Notes under the pieces: model-generated
Databases searched by the model: none
What the model was told of the DNA's origin: nothing
What the model saw: only the letters and a program-made list of their open reading frames with translations
Shown: in pieces, positions 1-6,962 of the stretch
How the letters are laid out: the number at the start of each line of letters is the position of its first letter
How positions within the stretch are numbered: position 1 is the first letter of the stretch
Program-made: the position numbers and the translations under genes
From: Bacteroidetes bacterium CG2_30_32_10
GTDB lineage: Bacteria; Bacteroidota; Bacteroidia; Bacteroidales; CG2-30-32-10
Assembly (NCBI GenBank): GCA_001872995.1
Contig: MNXO01000158.1
Span: 1 to 9,154, forward strand
Reading direction: 5' to 3'
Length of the DNA stretch: 9,154 nt

Positions 1-165
1 TGCTTTCGGTCTAAACAGCAGTTTATTACATCAAATATTGAAGATATAATAAAGACAAATGAGAGTATTAAAAGTATTATTAATAAAGGTGATGCCTTTA
101 TGATATCAAGGTTTGGATCAGAAATTAGTGTTCTAAATGTTTATCTTCAAAAACAAAGAACCAAA
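1..165 (+). pseudogene. Fragment resembling the N-terminus of a GT-D-like surface-polysaccharide protein (left edge cut)
   Basis: The frame is open from the first base, so the true start lies outside the window. The translation around positions 70-145 contains a stretch like KGDAFMISRFGSE followed by LNVYL. This resembles the motif (hydrophobic, then R-F/Y-G-S-x-E) near the N-terminus of GT-D-fold-like proteins found in polysaccharide and capsule loci of Bacteroidota. Upstream residues (FRSKQQF, then a helix rich in I and K) also fit that N-terminal region. After about 16 residues past the motif, the frame runs without a stop into an unrelated AbiEi-like domain, so the rest of the GT-D-like protein is missing. 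The call rests on recalled motif resemblance over a short piece. A start at ATG 100 is possible, but the similarity extends upstream of it. Confidence 0.4.
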
Positions 166-360
166 ATGCAATTTATTGAATTCAAAAACCGGTTTGAACA
201 ATACAATTTCTTTTCGAAAGTTGAAATCAAAAAGCGGATACCTAGTTTTAATAACATGAATTTAATTCATTGGCAAAAGAAAAAATACCTTACTAAAATA
301 CGCAACGGGTGGTATTGTTTTAGCGATACAGCTATAAATGATAAAAAAAAGAACAATTAA
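166..360 (+). CDS. Truncated AbiEi-like antitoxin winged-helix domain (64 codons, in frame with the upstream fragment)
   Basis: From ATG 166 the protein begins MQFIEFKNRFEQYNFFS and continues with a motif of the form (I/V)xxxxPxFxxxNLxxWxKKxYLxKIRxGWYxF. This is the hallmark of the N-terminal winged-helix domain of type IV AbiEi-family antitoxins in Bacteroidota, which repress their own operon and counter the AbiEii nucleotidyltransferase toxin. Full proteins are normally about 200 residues; this one ends after 64, just past the winged helix. No AbiEii-like gene follows. The frame also continues upstream without a stop into a GT-D-like fragment, so the expressed product could be a hybrid starting at ATG 100 or left of the window. 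The stop comes right after a run of eight A (343-350); adding one A extends the frame to 440 (see findings). It is probably a remnant, though a stand-alone small DNA-binding protein cannot be excluded. Confidence 0.5.
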   Translation: MQFIEFKNRFEQYNFFSKVEIKKRIPSFNNMNLIHWQKKKYLTKIRNGWYCFSDTAINDKKKNN

Positions 361-832
361 TCTGTTCAAAAATTTATCCCCAAAAATGGTTATCATTTGA
401 TAGTGTTGAACATATAGAAAAGTTTAAACATAAAAATTGAATTAAAGACTTTTTTTAATAACAATACCAGAAGTTCCTATTTGTTCAATAGTGCTGTTTG
501 ATTTTATATTCAAAATAAAAATAATGACAAAGGATGTTAATTGCTTTGTGATGAATTAAAAAGCACCGCTATGATAGAAATATTTATTAAAGGTGGGCAT
601 TCTAAAATCTTTGTAAATTTGTTAATTATCTTAAATTGTCTATTAGAACTGTTCAATTTTAGTAAATACTTTTTGAGTCCAATTTCCTAATGGATACTAA
701 TATGAAATTTGAGCTATATAGTGTTTATAATCAACCTGTTATATTACATTAATACTTATTTAAAAAAAAGAGTACTTTTGCACCCTCTTTTCGGGGATTT
801 ATTTTACAGCAAAATATAAATTTAATAATAAA
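361..832. other. Gene-poor, probably decayed intergenic region
   Basis: This 472-base stretch holds no convincing gene. It is very AT-rich, with many stops in all frames. It includes the possible frame-shifted continuation of the AbiEi-like fragment (351-440), a 37-codon minus-strand open stretch ending at 442 that could be a gene remnant, and a 39-codon plus-strand ORF at 571-690 with no recognisable features. The heptamer TGTTCAA occurs at 363, 482 and 650, with its inverse at 406. The right end carries the promoter of the ABC-F gene. I see no RNA gene and no insertion sequence ends. Confidence 0.5.
773..780 (+). promoter_or_regulatory. Bacteroidota-type -7 promoter element before the ABC-F gene
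   Basis: TACTTTTG is an exact match to the Bacteroidota primary-sigma -7 consensus TAnnTTTG and is followed by CACCC, a common context for such promoters. It lies 52 bases before the start codon, giving a leader of about 45 bases. No clear TTG-type -33 element stands at the expected distance upstream. In DNA this AT-rich such matches occur by chance, but position and lone placement before a gene support it. Confidence 0.5.
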
Positions 833-2446
833 ATGATTACAGTTTCGGACTTGGGTATTCAATTTGGAAAAAGAATATTGTTTCAAGATGTAAATATGAA
901 ATTTACCTCAGGCAATTGCTATGGTATTATTGGTGCCAATGGTGCAGGTAAATCTACTTTCATAAAAATGCTTTGTGGCGAAGTGGAAAACACCAAAGGT
1001 ATTGTAACATTTGGCTCGGGCGAACGTTTGTCGGTACTAAAGCAGAATCACTCCGAATTTAACGACTACACGGTGCTTTCTACTGTATTGATGGGGCATA
1101 GTAAACTGTGGTCGGTGATGAATGAAAAAGATACCATCTATGCAAAAACTGATTTTACCGAAAATGATGGCAATAGAGCAGCAGAATTGGAAGAAAAGTT
1201 TGCTGAAATGGATGGTTGGAATGCAGAAAGCAATGCCGCTAATTTATTAAGTGGTTTAGGAATTAAGGAATACCTCCATCAAAAACTAATGAACGAACTA
1301 AGTGGTAAAGAAAAGGTGAAAGTATTGCTTGCTCAAGCACTTTTTGGCAAACCAGACAATCTTCTTTTAGATGAACCCACCAATGATCTTGACCTCGAAA
1401 CTGTAAATTGGCTCGAAAGTTATCTTTCTGAATTTGATAATACGGTGCTCGTTGTTTCGCACGATAGGCACTTCTTAGATACCATTTGCACCCACATTGT
1501 AGATATAGATTTTAATAAAGTGCAGCAATTTCCTGGAAATTATACCTTTTGGTATGAGTCGAGTCAATTGGCATTGAGACAACAACTTTCTCAAAACAAA
1601 AAAGCGGAAGAACGTAAAAAAGAATTACAAGACTTCATTGCCCGCTTTAGTGCCAATGCCTCCAAATCGAAGCAAACTACCAGTCGTAAAAAAATGATTG
1701 CTAAGTTAAATATTGAGGAAATTAAACCATCTACACGTAAGTATCCAGGTATTATTTTTACTCCAGAACGCGAGCCTGGAAACAACATTTTGGAAGTAAA
1801 CAACATGAGTAAAAGCTTGAATGGCACTTTGCTTTTCAAAAAGTTAAGCTTTACCATGCAGAAAGATAATAAAATAGTTTTTCTTTCGAGAGATACCCGC
1901 GCAATGACAGCTTTATTCGAAATACTAAAAGGACACGATGAACCAGATAGTGGAAGTTACGAATGGGGACAAACTATTTTGAAAGCATATCTACCATTAG
2001 AATATGAAGACTTATTTAAAACGGATGATAGTTTGGTAGATTGGTTGGGTCGATATTCGGAAGACACGTCTGAACCTTATCTTAGAGGCTTTTTAGGAAA
2101 AATGTTATTTTCGGGAGAAGAAGTTTATAAAAAAGCCAATGTGCTTTCGGGAGGCGAAAAAGTTCGTTGTATGATTGCTCGTATGATGATTCGCAACGCT
2201 AATGTGATGTTGCTCGACACACCTACCAATCACTTAGATCTTGAATCTATTCAGGCTTTTAACAATACGTTGATAAAGTTTAAAGGCAATATATTAATGT
2301 CGTCGCACGACCACGAGTTTATTCAAACTATCTGTAATCGAATTATAGAAATTGGTCCAAAAGGGATGATTGATAAATTGATGGATTATGATGACTACAT
2401 CAATGACGAAAAGCTAATGGAACAACGAAATAAATTGTATTTCTAA
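833..2446 (+). CDS. ABC-F family ATP-binding protein, YbiT/YkpA type
   Basis: This 537-residue cytoplasmic protein has two ABC ATPase domains and no membrane segments. ABC-F proteins bind the ribosomal E site and act on translation rather than on transport. Domain 1 (about 1-230) has Walker A GANGAGKS (34-41), signature LSGKE (156-160), Walker B with catalytic Glu LLLDEPTNDLD (177-187) and H-loop His210. The linker (about 240-315) contains RFSANASKSKQTTSRKK, typical of the YbiT/YkpA branch. Domain 2 (about 318-537) keeps signature LSGGE (438-442) and H-loop His492, but Walker A is replaced by SRDTRAMTA (352-360) and the Walker B Glu by Thr463 (LLDTPTNHLD). Only one of the two composite ATP sites is therefore canonical. 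Length and overall sequence match E. coli YbiT and B. subtilis YkpA closely. The start is the first ATG after the promoter motif and begins directly at the first beta strand. It appears to be a single-gene unit. The family assignment is firm; its cellular role is not established here, and nothing points specifically to antibiotic resistance. Confidence 0.95.
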   Translation: MITVSDLGIQFGKRILFQDVNMKFTSGNCYGIIGANGAGKSTFIKMLCGEVENTKGIVTFGSGERLSVLKQNHSEFNDYTVLSTVLMGHSKLWSVMNEKDTIYAKTDFTENDGNRAAELEEKFAEMDGWNAESNAANLLSGLGIKEYLHQKLMNELSGKEKVKVLLAQALFGKPDNLLLDEPTNDLDLETVNWLESYLSEFDNTVLVVSHDRHFLDTICTHIVDIDFNKVQQFPGNYTFWYESSQLALRQQLSQNKKAEERKKELQDFIARFSANASKSKQTTSRKKMIAKLNIEEIKPSTRKYPGIIFTPEREPGNNILEVNNMSKSLNGTLLFKKLSFTMQKDNKIVFLSRDTRAMTALFEILKGHDEPDSGSYEWGQTILKAYLPLEYEDLFKTDDSLVDWLGRYSEDTSEPYLRGFLGKMLFSGEEVYKKANVLSGGEKVRCMIARMMIRNANVMLLDTPTNHLDLESIQAFNNTLIKFKGNILMSSHDHEFIQTICNRIIEIGPKGMIDKLMDYDDYINDEKLMEQRNKLYF

Positions 2447-2460
2447 ATAAATATATTTAG
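2443..2460 (+). terminator. Weak AT-rich hairpin over the ABC-F stop codon
   Basis: CTAAATA (2443-2449) and TATTTAG (2454-2460) form a perfect 7-bp inverted repeat with a 4-base loop, covering the TAA stop and followed by TTTAATAATT. The stem has one G-C pair only, so its strength as a terminator is doubtful. Confidence 0.2.
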
Positions 2461-2589
2461 TTTAATAATTAGAAAATACGCAAAGCCACCATTAAATTTA
2501 AAATATTGTAATTATTGACTTACTGAATCAATCTATAAGCAAAGTTTTACAACATTTATTTATAATTTATTATTAGTGTATTTTTATGT

Positions 2590-3198
2590 ATGTTTGTATT
2601 GTCAAACATAAACAATAGTTTTATTCTGAATCACGAAACGCCTAATATTATCAAAAAGCTGGATGAAGCTACTTTTGAATTACTTTTTAAAAGTAATTTT
2701 AAATCCTTATGTTGGTTTGCCGTAAAATATGTAAAAGATTTAGATACCGCCAAGGAAATTGTTCAAGATGCTTTCATCAGTTTATGGGAAAAAAAAGAAA
2801 GTATTGATTTGTCGAAGCCCGTAAAGTCGTACCTTTCGACGATGATATACAATAGAAGCCTCAATTATCTTAGAGATAACAAAAAGTTCAACAAAGATAT
2901 TTTAAGTTTTGAAAACATAAGCCCAGATGCTACTTACCATCAAACCGACAAACTTATTGAAACAGAAATAAGTAATAAAATTAATAGTGCAATTGAAGAA
3001 TTGCCCGAAAAATGCAGAGAAATATTTAAACTTAGTCGTTACGAACATTTAAAATACCAGCAAATTGCTGACAAACTTCAAATATCAGTGAAAACAGTGG
3101 AAGCACAAATGTCAAAAGCCTTGCAACATATGCGAATCAAATTGGTTGATTATATTACAATAATGATTATATTTTATAGTTTATTCAAAAATAAATAA
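2590..3198 (+). CDS. RNA polymerase ECF sigma factor, FecI-like (Bacteroidota family)
   Basis: The 202-residue protein has the two-domain ECF layout. Sigma-2 (about 28-98) has FELLFKSNFKSLCWFAVKYV, then DTAKEIVQDAFISLWEKK and the region 2.4-type helix YLSTMIYNRSLNYLRDNKK. Sigma-4 (about 128-182) has INSAIEELPEKCREIFKLSR and the helix-turn-helix YQQIADKLQISVKTVEAQ. The C-terminal tail is hydrophobic (IMIIFYSLF), as is common in this Bacteroidota family. It should bind core RNA polymerase and direct it to the promoter of its own surface-signalling operon, held inactive by the FecR product encoded 54 bases downstream. ATG 2590 is the only upstream in-frame ATG (the next Met is residue 85), leaving about 27 residues before sigma-2, somewhat longer than usual. 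An exact TAnnTTTG match overlaps this start codon but cannot serve the gene. No other clear -7 element lies in the 143-base gap upstream. Confidence 0.93.
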   Translation: MFVLSNINNSFILNHETPNIIKKLDEATFELLFKSNFKSLCWFAVKYVKDLDTAKEIVQDAFISLWEKKESIDLSKPVKSYLSTMIYNRSLNYLRDNKKFNKDILSFENISPDATYHQTDKLIETEISNKINSAIEELPEKCREIFKLSRYEHLKYQQIADKLQISVKTVEAQMSKALQHMRIKLVDYITIMIIFYSLFKNK

Positions 3199-3252
3199 AA
3201 ACAGAATAAGGGTATTTTTAAACTTAGGTGTAATACAGTTGTAAAGTAGAAA

Positions 3253-4272
3253 ATGGAAAACAATTCAACATATAATATAAACCTGATTACAAGGTATTTC
3301 GCTGCTGAAGCAAACGAGCAGGAAATGTTTTTGTTGCTGGATTGGATTAAAGCCAATCCTGAAAATCAGAAGGTTTTTGATGAATACCATCAAACTTGGT
3401 TGAATTTAGAAAAAGCAAAAATTGAAAAGCTTGTTAATGTTGATGAAGAATGGAACAAAATAGTTTTTAAAACCTCAATTTCGAAGAATCAAACCAAGAT
3501 TATTTCACTTAGTACGGAAAGAAGTCATAATTCTTTTATTAAAATTTTAAAATATGCGGCTGTTTTTGTATTTTTTGCTGTTTCTGCGGTTGCAATGTAT
3601 TATTATTTAAGCAAACCAAAAATATTGCAATTGTCAGCCAAAACAGATGTAATAGAAAGAAAATTGCCTGATGGCACTTCTGTTACATTAAACACAGGTT
3701 CTACACTCGAATATTCCAAGGAGTTTGAAAAAGATAAAAGATTGGTTAAATTAAAAGGAGAAGCATACTTTAATGTTAGCCACGACGCTACAAAACCTTT
3801 TATTATAGCTGCTGATGACATTATGGTTGAAGTTCTTGGAACCAAATTTTATGTAAATACAAATAATACCAATGGAAAGGTAGAAATAATACTAACAAGT
3901 GGAAAAGTAGCAGTTTACCATAAAGATAAACCAAACGAAAGAGTAATATTAGAACCTGGTGAAAAAATAGAATTGTCTAAAAACCAAGAAGAGTCTAACA
4001 AAACAATAAATGAAGATGAAAATTATCTTGCTTGGAAAACAAAAAAAATGATTTTTACGGATGAACCATTGGCAGAAATTGTACAAACACTGAATAAAGT
4101 GTATCGCTCCAATATTCAACTTAAAAACAAAAACATTGCCAATTGTAAGATAACTGCTACCTTCGATAATCAATCGCTAGATGCTGTATTAAATGTTATA
4201 GAAGCAACCGTGGATGTTAAAATTAATAAAACATCCGAAAAAATTGAAATTTCAGGAATTGGATGCAAATAA
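3253..4272 (+). CDS. Anti-sigma factor, FecR family, single-pass inner-membrane protein
   Basis: The 339-residue protein has the complete FecR architecture. The cytoplasmic N-terminal domain (about 5-52, with ITRYFAAEANEQE and LLDWIKANPENQKVFDEY) should bind the ECF sigma factor. One membrane helix follows (about 99-119, AAVFVFFAVSAVAMYYY). The periplasmic FecR domain (about 122-215) shows RKLPDGTSVTLNTGSTLEY, KGEAYFNVSHDATKPF and VEVLGTKFYVN. A DUF4974-like C-terminal region (about 264-336, from KKMIFTDEPLAEIVQTLNKVY) follows; this part resembles an STN-type fold and is thought to contact the receptor. The start ATG follows an A-rich stretch (GTAGAAA). Its end overlaps the receptor start by 10 nt, indicating co-transcription and probably translational coupling. 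When the receptor is loaded, FecR is expected to release the sigma factor. No key part appears to be missing. Confidence 0.95.
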   Translation: MENNSTYNINLITRYFAAEANEQEMFLLLDWIKANPENQKVFDEYHQTWLNLEKAKIEKLVNVDEEWNKIVFKTSISKNQTKIISLSTERSHNSFIKILKYAAVFVFFAVSAVAMYYYLSKPKILQLSAKTDVIERKLPDGTSVTLNTGSTLEYSKEFEKDKRLVKLKGEAYFNVSHDATKPFIIAADDIMVEVLGTKFYVNTNNTNGKVEIILTSGKVAVYHKDKPNERVILEPGEKIELSKNQEESNKTINEDENYLAWKTKKMIFTDEPLAEIVQTLNKVYRSNIQLKNKNIANCKITATFDNQSLDAVLNVIEATVDVKINKTSEKIEISGIGCK

Positions 4273-6962
4273 ACCTTGCTAATAAATACTTTGTGAAGAA
4301 TAACATAATTATATATAGCTTTCTAATTGTTGTTTTATTTTTTTTTAATACACATACTTCTTATGCTCAAGATTTGAGCAAGAAGATAAGTATTAAAATA
4401 AAGAATAAGCCATTAAATGATGTTATAAATGAAATTAGTAAATTAGGTAACATTAATTTTTCATACAGTTCACAAATAATCACCATTGATAAAAAGATTA
4501 GTATTAAGGCAAAGAATAAATCAATCAAAGAAATACTTGACGAGGTATTACTTAAAAACGGTATTGACTACCTAATTGTAGAAAATCAAGTAGTTTTAAA
4601 ACTACAAAAAAAAGAAACATACTCCAAACCAGTAGATAAACCAAAAGCCAAAACAAAATTCACTATTAGCGGATATTTAAAAGATAAGTTTTCAGGAGAA
4701 ATTCTAATTGGTGCTTATGTTTATGCTAAAGGTACTTTATTTGGTACAACCACCAATTCTTATGGATTTTATTCTTTAACACTCCCTGAAGGAATTTATC
4801 AGATGGTATTTTCGCTTATTGGATATACTGGAGTTACCCAGAATATTGAACTAAAAGAAAATAAAAAAATTTCAGTTGAATTAGAAATTGCACAATTAAA
4901 CATCAAAGAAGTTGAAGTAATTGCTGATAACAAAGAATCTGAACTTCGCAATAACCAGCTTAGCGAAGTAAGATTTTCGCTCAAAACATTAAGTCAATTA
5001 CCTGGATTTGTGGGAGATGTAGATATAATTAAATCATTGCAGGCAGTTCCAGGAATTAGAGCTTATGGCGATGGCTCTTCGCTTTTTTATGTAAGAGGAG
5101 GCAATAGCGACCAAAACTTTTTGCTTATCGATGAAGCTCCGATATACAATCCTGCACATTTATTTGGTTTCTTTTCAGCAATTGCACCTGATGCTATCAA
5201 AGATGTTGAAGCATATAAAGGTGATTTTCCTGCTAATTATGGTGGAAGACTTTCATCAGTTATTGATATTAGAATTAAAGACGGGAATATGAAACGGTTT
5301 GGATTTTCTGGTAGTCTTGGTCCTTATACTTCCGATCTTTCCCTTGAAGGACCTATTGTTAGAGAAAGGAGTTCATTTTTTGTTTCTCTTAGAAAATCTA
5401 ATCTTAATTGGTTGGTCAATCCTAAAGTATCCGACAAATCTATAAATATTAATTTTTATGATTTGAACACCAAGTTAAATCTAAGAATAAATGACAATAA
5501 TCGCTTTTACGTTTCATTATATAGCGGTAAAGATGATTTTAGTAAATTGATAGCTCAAAGTAATCATACTTTTGGAATCAGTTGGGACAACATTTTGTCT
5601 ACCTTTCGCTGGAATCATATTTTTAACAGTAAACTATTCTCTAATACTACGTTTTATACTAGCAAGTATAATTATTATCTGCATATATGGAAAGAAATGG
5701 ATGATTATTGGACTTCATCCATTTCAAATAGTGCTATTAAAACAGATATATCTTGGTATGTTAATAACAATAATACTGTTAAAATAGGTATTGAAATTGG
5801 TTCACATTCTTTCAATCCTGGTAATGTTCATTTTTCGGACAATGAAATACAAAGATATACGCAACAAACGCCAAAATATAATTCAAGAGAGTTTGATTTT
5901 TACTTAAGTAATGAACAAAAATTAACACCAAAGATTTCTGTACGTTATGGTTTGCGGATTCCTGTTTGGCAAAATATGGGGGAAACAACGGTTTACCTTT
6001 ATAATGTTAATTATCAAGTAATGGATACGCTTAAATATGCTGATAAAAGCATATATTTTACCAATTCGAGTATAGAACCTCGCTTTAATATTAAATATTC
6101 CATCAGCAAGCAATCTGCTCTAAAATTAAGCTATAGTAGAACAACTCAATTTATTCAATTATTAACTAATTCTAATAGCCCTTTTACGTCATTAGATGTT
6201 TGGATTCCTTGTGGCACTAATATTAAACCGCAAAAAGCTGATCAATTTGCGTTTGGATACTTTGCTCAGTTTGGTAAGAAGAAAATAAACATTTCAATAG
6301 AAACATTTTATAAGCAATTATACAACCAGATTGATTATAAAGACCAAGCCAATTTACTTTATAATCCACTAATTGAAGGCGAACTCAGGTTTGGAAAAGC
6401 ATGGTCCTATGGAGTTGAGTTTATGTTAAGAAAAACTGAAGGAAAACTCACTGGTTGGATAGGTTATACTTATTCAAGAGCATATAAACAAACAGAAGAC
6501 GTGAATAATGGCAATATTTATCCTGCATCTTATGATAGTCCTCACAATGTTTGTTCAAATATCTCATACGAAGCGAAAAGGCGTTGGGCTTATTCTGCAA
6601 ACTGGATTTACTATACAGGAAGTGCAATTTCGTCGCCAATTAGCTTTTATTATTATAATGGTTATACTGTTCCAATATATGGTGATAAAAACAACGATCG
6701 GTTGCCCAATTACCATCGGCTCGATTTATCAGTAACTTATAAGTTAAGTAAACCCGAAAGACATTATCAGCATAGTATTATTTTTACGCTATATAATGCT
6801 TATGCCAGAAACAATCCTATTGTAGTAAACTTTAATAAAATAATGAATGATAATGGCAAGTTTGTTGTTCCAACAAATTTAAATGGCAATTATGAAATAG
6901 TTCCTACAACTTTATCTGTTGCTGGTAGAATTCCTGCATTAACCTATAATTTTAAATTCTGA
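4263..6962 (+). CDS. TonB-dependent outer-membrane receptor with STN signalling domain and carboxypeptidase-regulatory-like domain
   Basis: The 899-residue protein starts with a signal peptide (hydrophobic core 14-30, likely cleavage after SYA at 35). An STN domain follows (about 38-115), made of two similar halves (KKISIKIKNKPLNDVINEI and KKISIKAKNKSIKEILDEV). A carboxypeptidase-D regulatory-like beta-sandwich (about 133-210, with FGTTTNSYGFYSLTLPEGIY) comes next. The plug (about 235-342) shows LPGFVGDVDIIKSLQAVPGI, LFYVRGGNSDQNFLLIDEAP and YGGRLSSVIDIRIKDGN. The rest (343-899) is the beta barrel, rich in aromatic alternating strands and ending in a C-terminal Phe (LTYNFKF), as outer-membrane barrels do. 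It should import a scarce ligand using TonB energy and signal its presence through STN to FecR. The ligand is unknown. The DUF4249 partner, rather than a SusD homologue, argues against a classical SusCD glycan system. The gene overlaps fecR by 10 nt and the next gene by 1 nt. No frameshift or truncation is seen. Confidence 0.95.
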   Translation: MQINLANKYFVKNNIIIYSFLIVVLFFFNTHTSYAQDLSKKISIKIKNKPLNDVINEISKLGNINFSYSSQIITIDKKISIKAKNKSIKEILDEVLLKNGIDYLIVENQVVLKLQKKETYSKPVDKPKAKTKFTISGYLKDKFSGEILIGAYVYAKGTLFGTTTNSYGFYSLTLPEGIYQMVFSLIGYTGVTQNIELKENKKISVELEIAQLNIKEVEVIADNKESELRNNQLSEVRFSLKTLSQLPGFVGDVDIIKSLQAVPGIRAYGDGSSLFYVRGGNSDQNFLLIDEAPIYNPAHLFGFFSAIAPDAIKDVEAYKGDFPANYGGRLSSVIDIRIKDGNMKRFGFSGSLGPYTSDLSLEGPIVRERSSFFVSLRKSNLNWLVNPKVSDKSININFYDLNTKLNLRINDNNRFYVSLYSGKDDFSKLIAQSNHTFGISWDNILSTFRWNHIFNSKLFSNTTFYTSKYNYYLHIWKEMDDYWTSSISNSAIKTDISWYVNNNNTVKIGIEIGSHSFNPGNVHFSDNEIQRYTQQTPKYNSREFDFYLSNEQKLTPKISVRYGLRIPVWQNMGETTVYLYNVNYQVMDTLKYADKSIYFTNSSIEPRFNIKYSISKQSALKLSYSRTTQFIQLLTNSNSPFTSLDVWIPCGTNIKPQKADQFAFGYFAQFGKKKINISIETFYKQLYNQIDYKDQANLLYNPLIEGELRFGKAWSYGVEFMLRKTEGKLTGWIGYTYSRAYKQTEDVNNGNIYPASYDSPHNVCSNISYEAKRRWAYSANWIYYTGSAISSPISFYYYNGYTVPIYGDKNNDRLPNYHRLDLSVTYKLSKPERHYQHSIIFTLYNAYARNNPIVVNFNKIMNDNGKFVVPTNLNGNYEIVPTTLSVAGRIPALTYNFKF

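Noticed and set aside
571..690. 39-codon plus-strand ORF (MIEIFIKGGHSKIF...)
   Set aside because: It is short, lies in AT-rich DNA, has a composition dominated by I, L, F and N, and shows no recognisable motif.
2498..2545. TTGACT followed by TATAAG before the sigma gene, like an E. coli-type promoter
   Set aside because: The spacing is 13 bases, not about 17, and Bacteroidota primary sigma factors do not use this consensus.
2589..2596. Exact TAnnTTTG match (TATGTTTG) over the sigma factor start codon
   Set aside because: Transcription from it would begin after ATG 2590, and the next in-frame Met is residue 85, inside sigma-2. The match is most likely chance.
5572..5787. Plus-strand ORF inside the receptor gene, plus other overlapping short ORFs on both strands
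   Set aside because: They lie within well-supported genes in other frames and have no family motifs.
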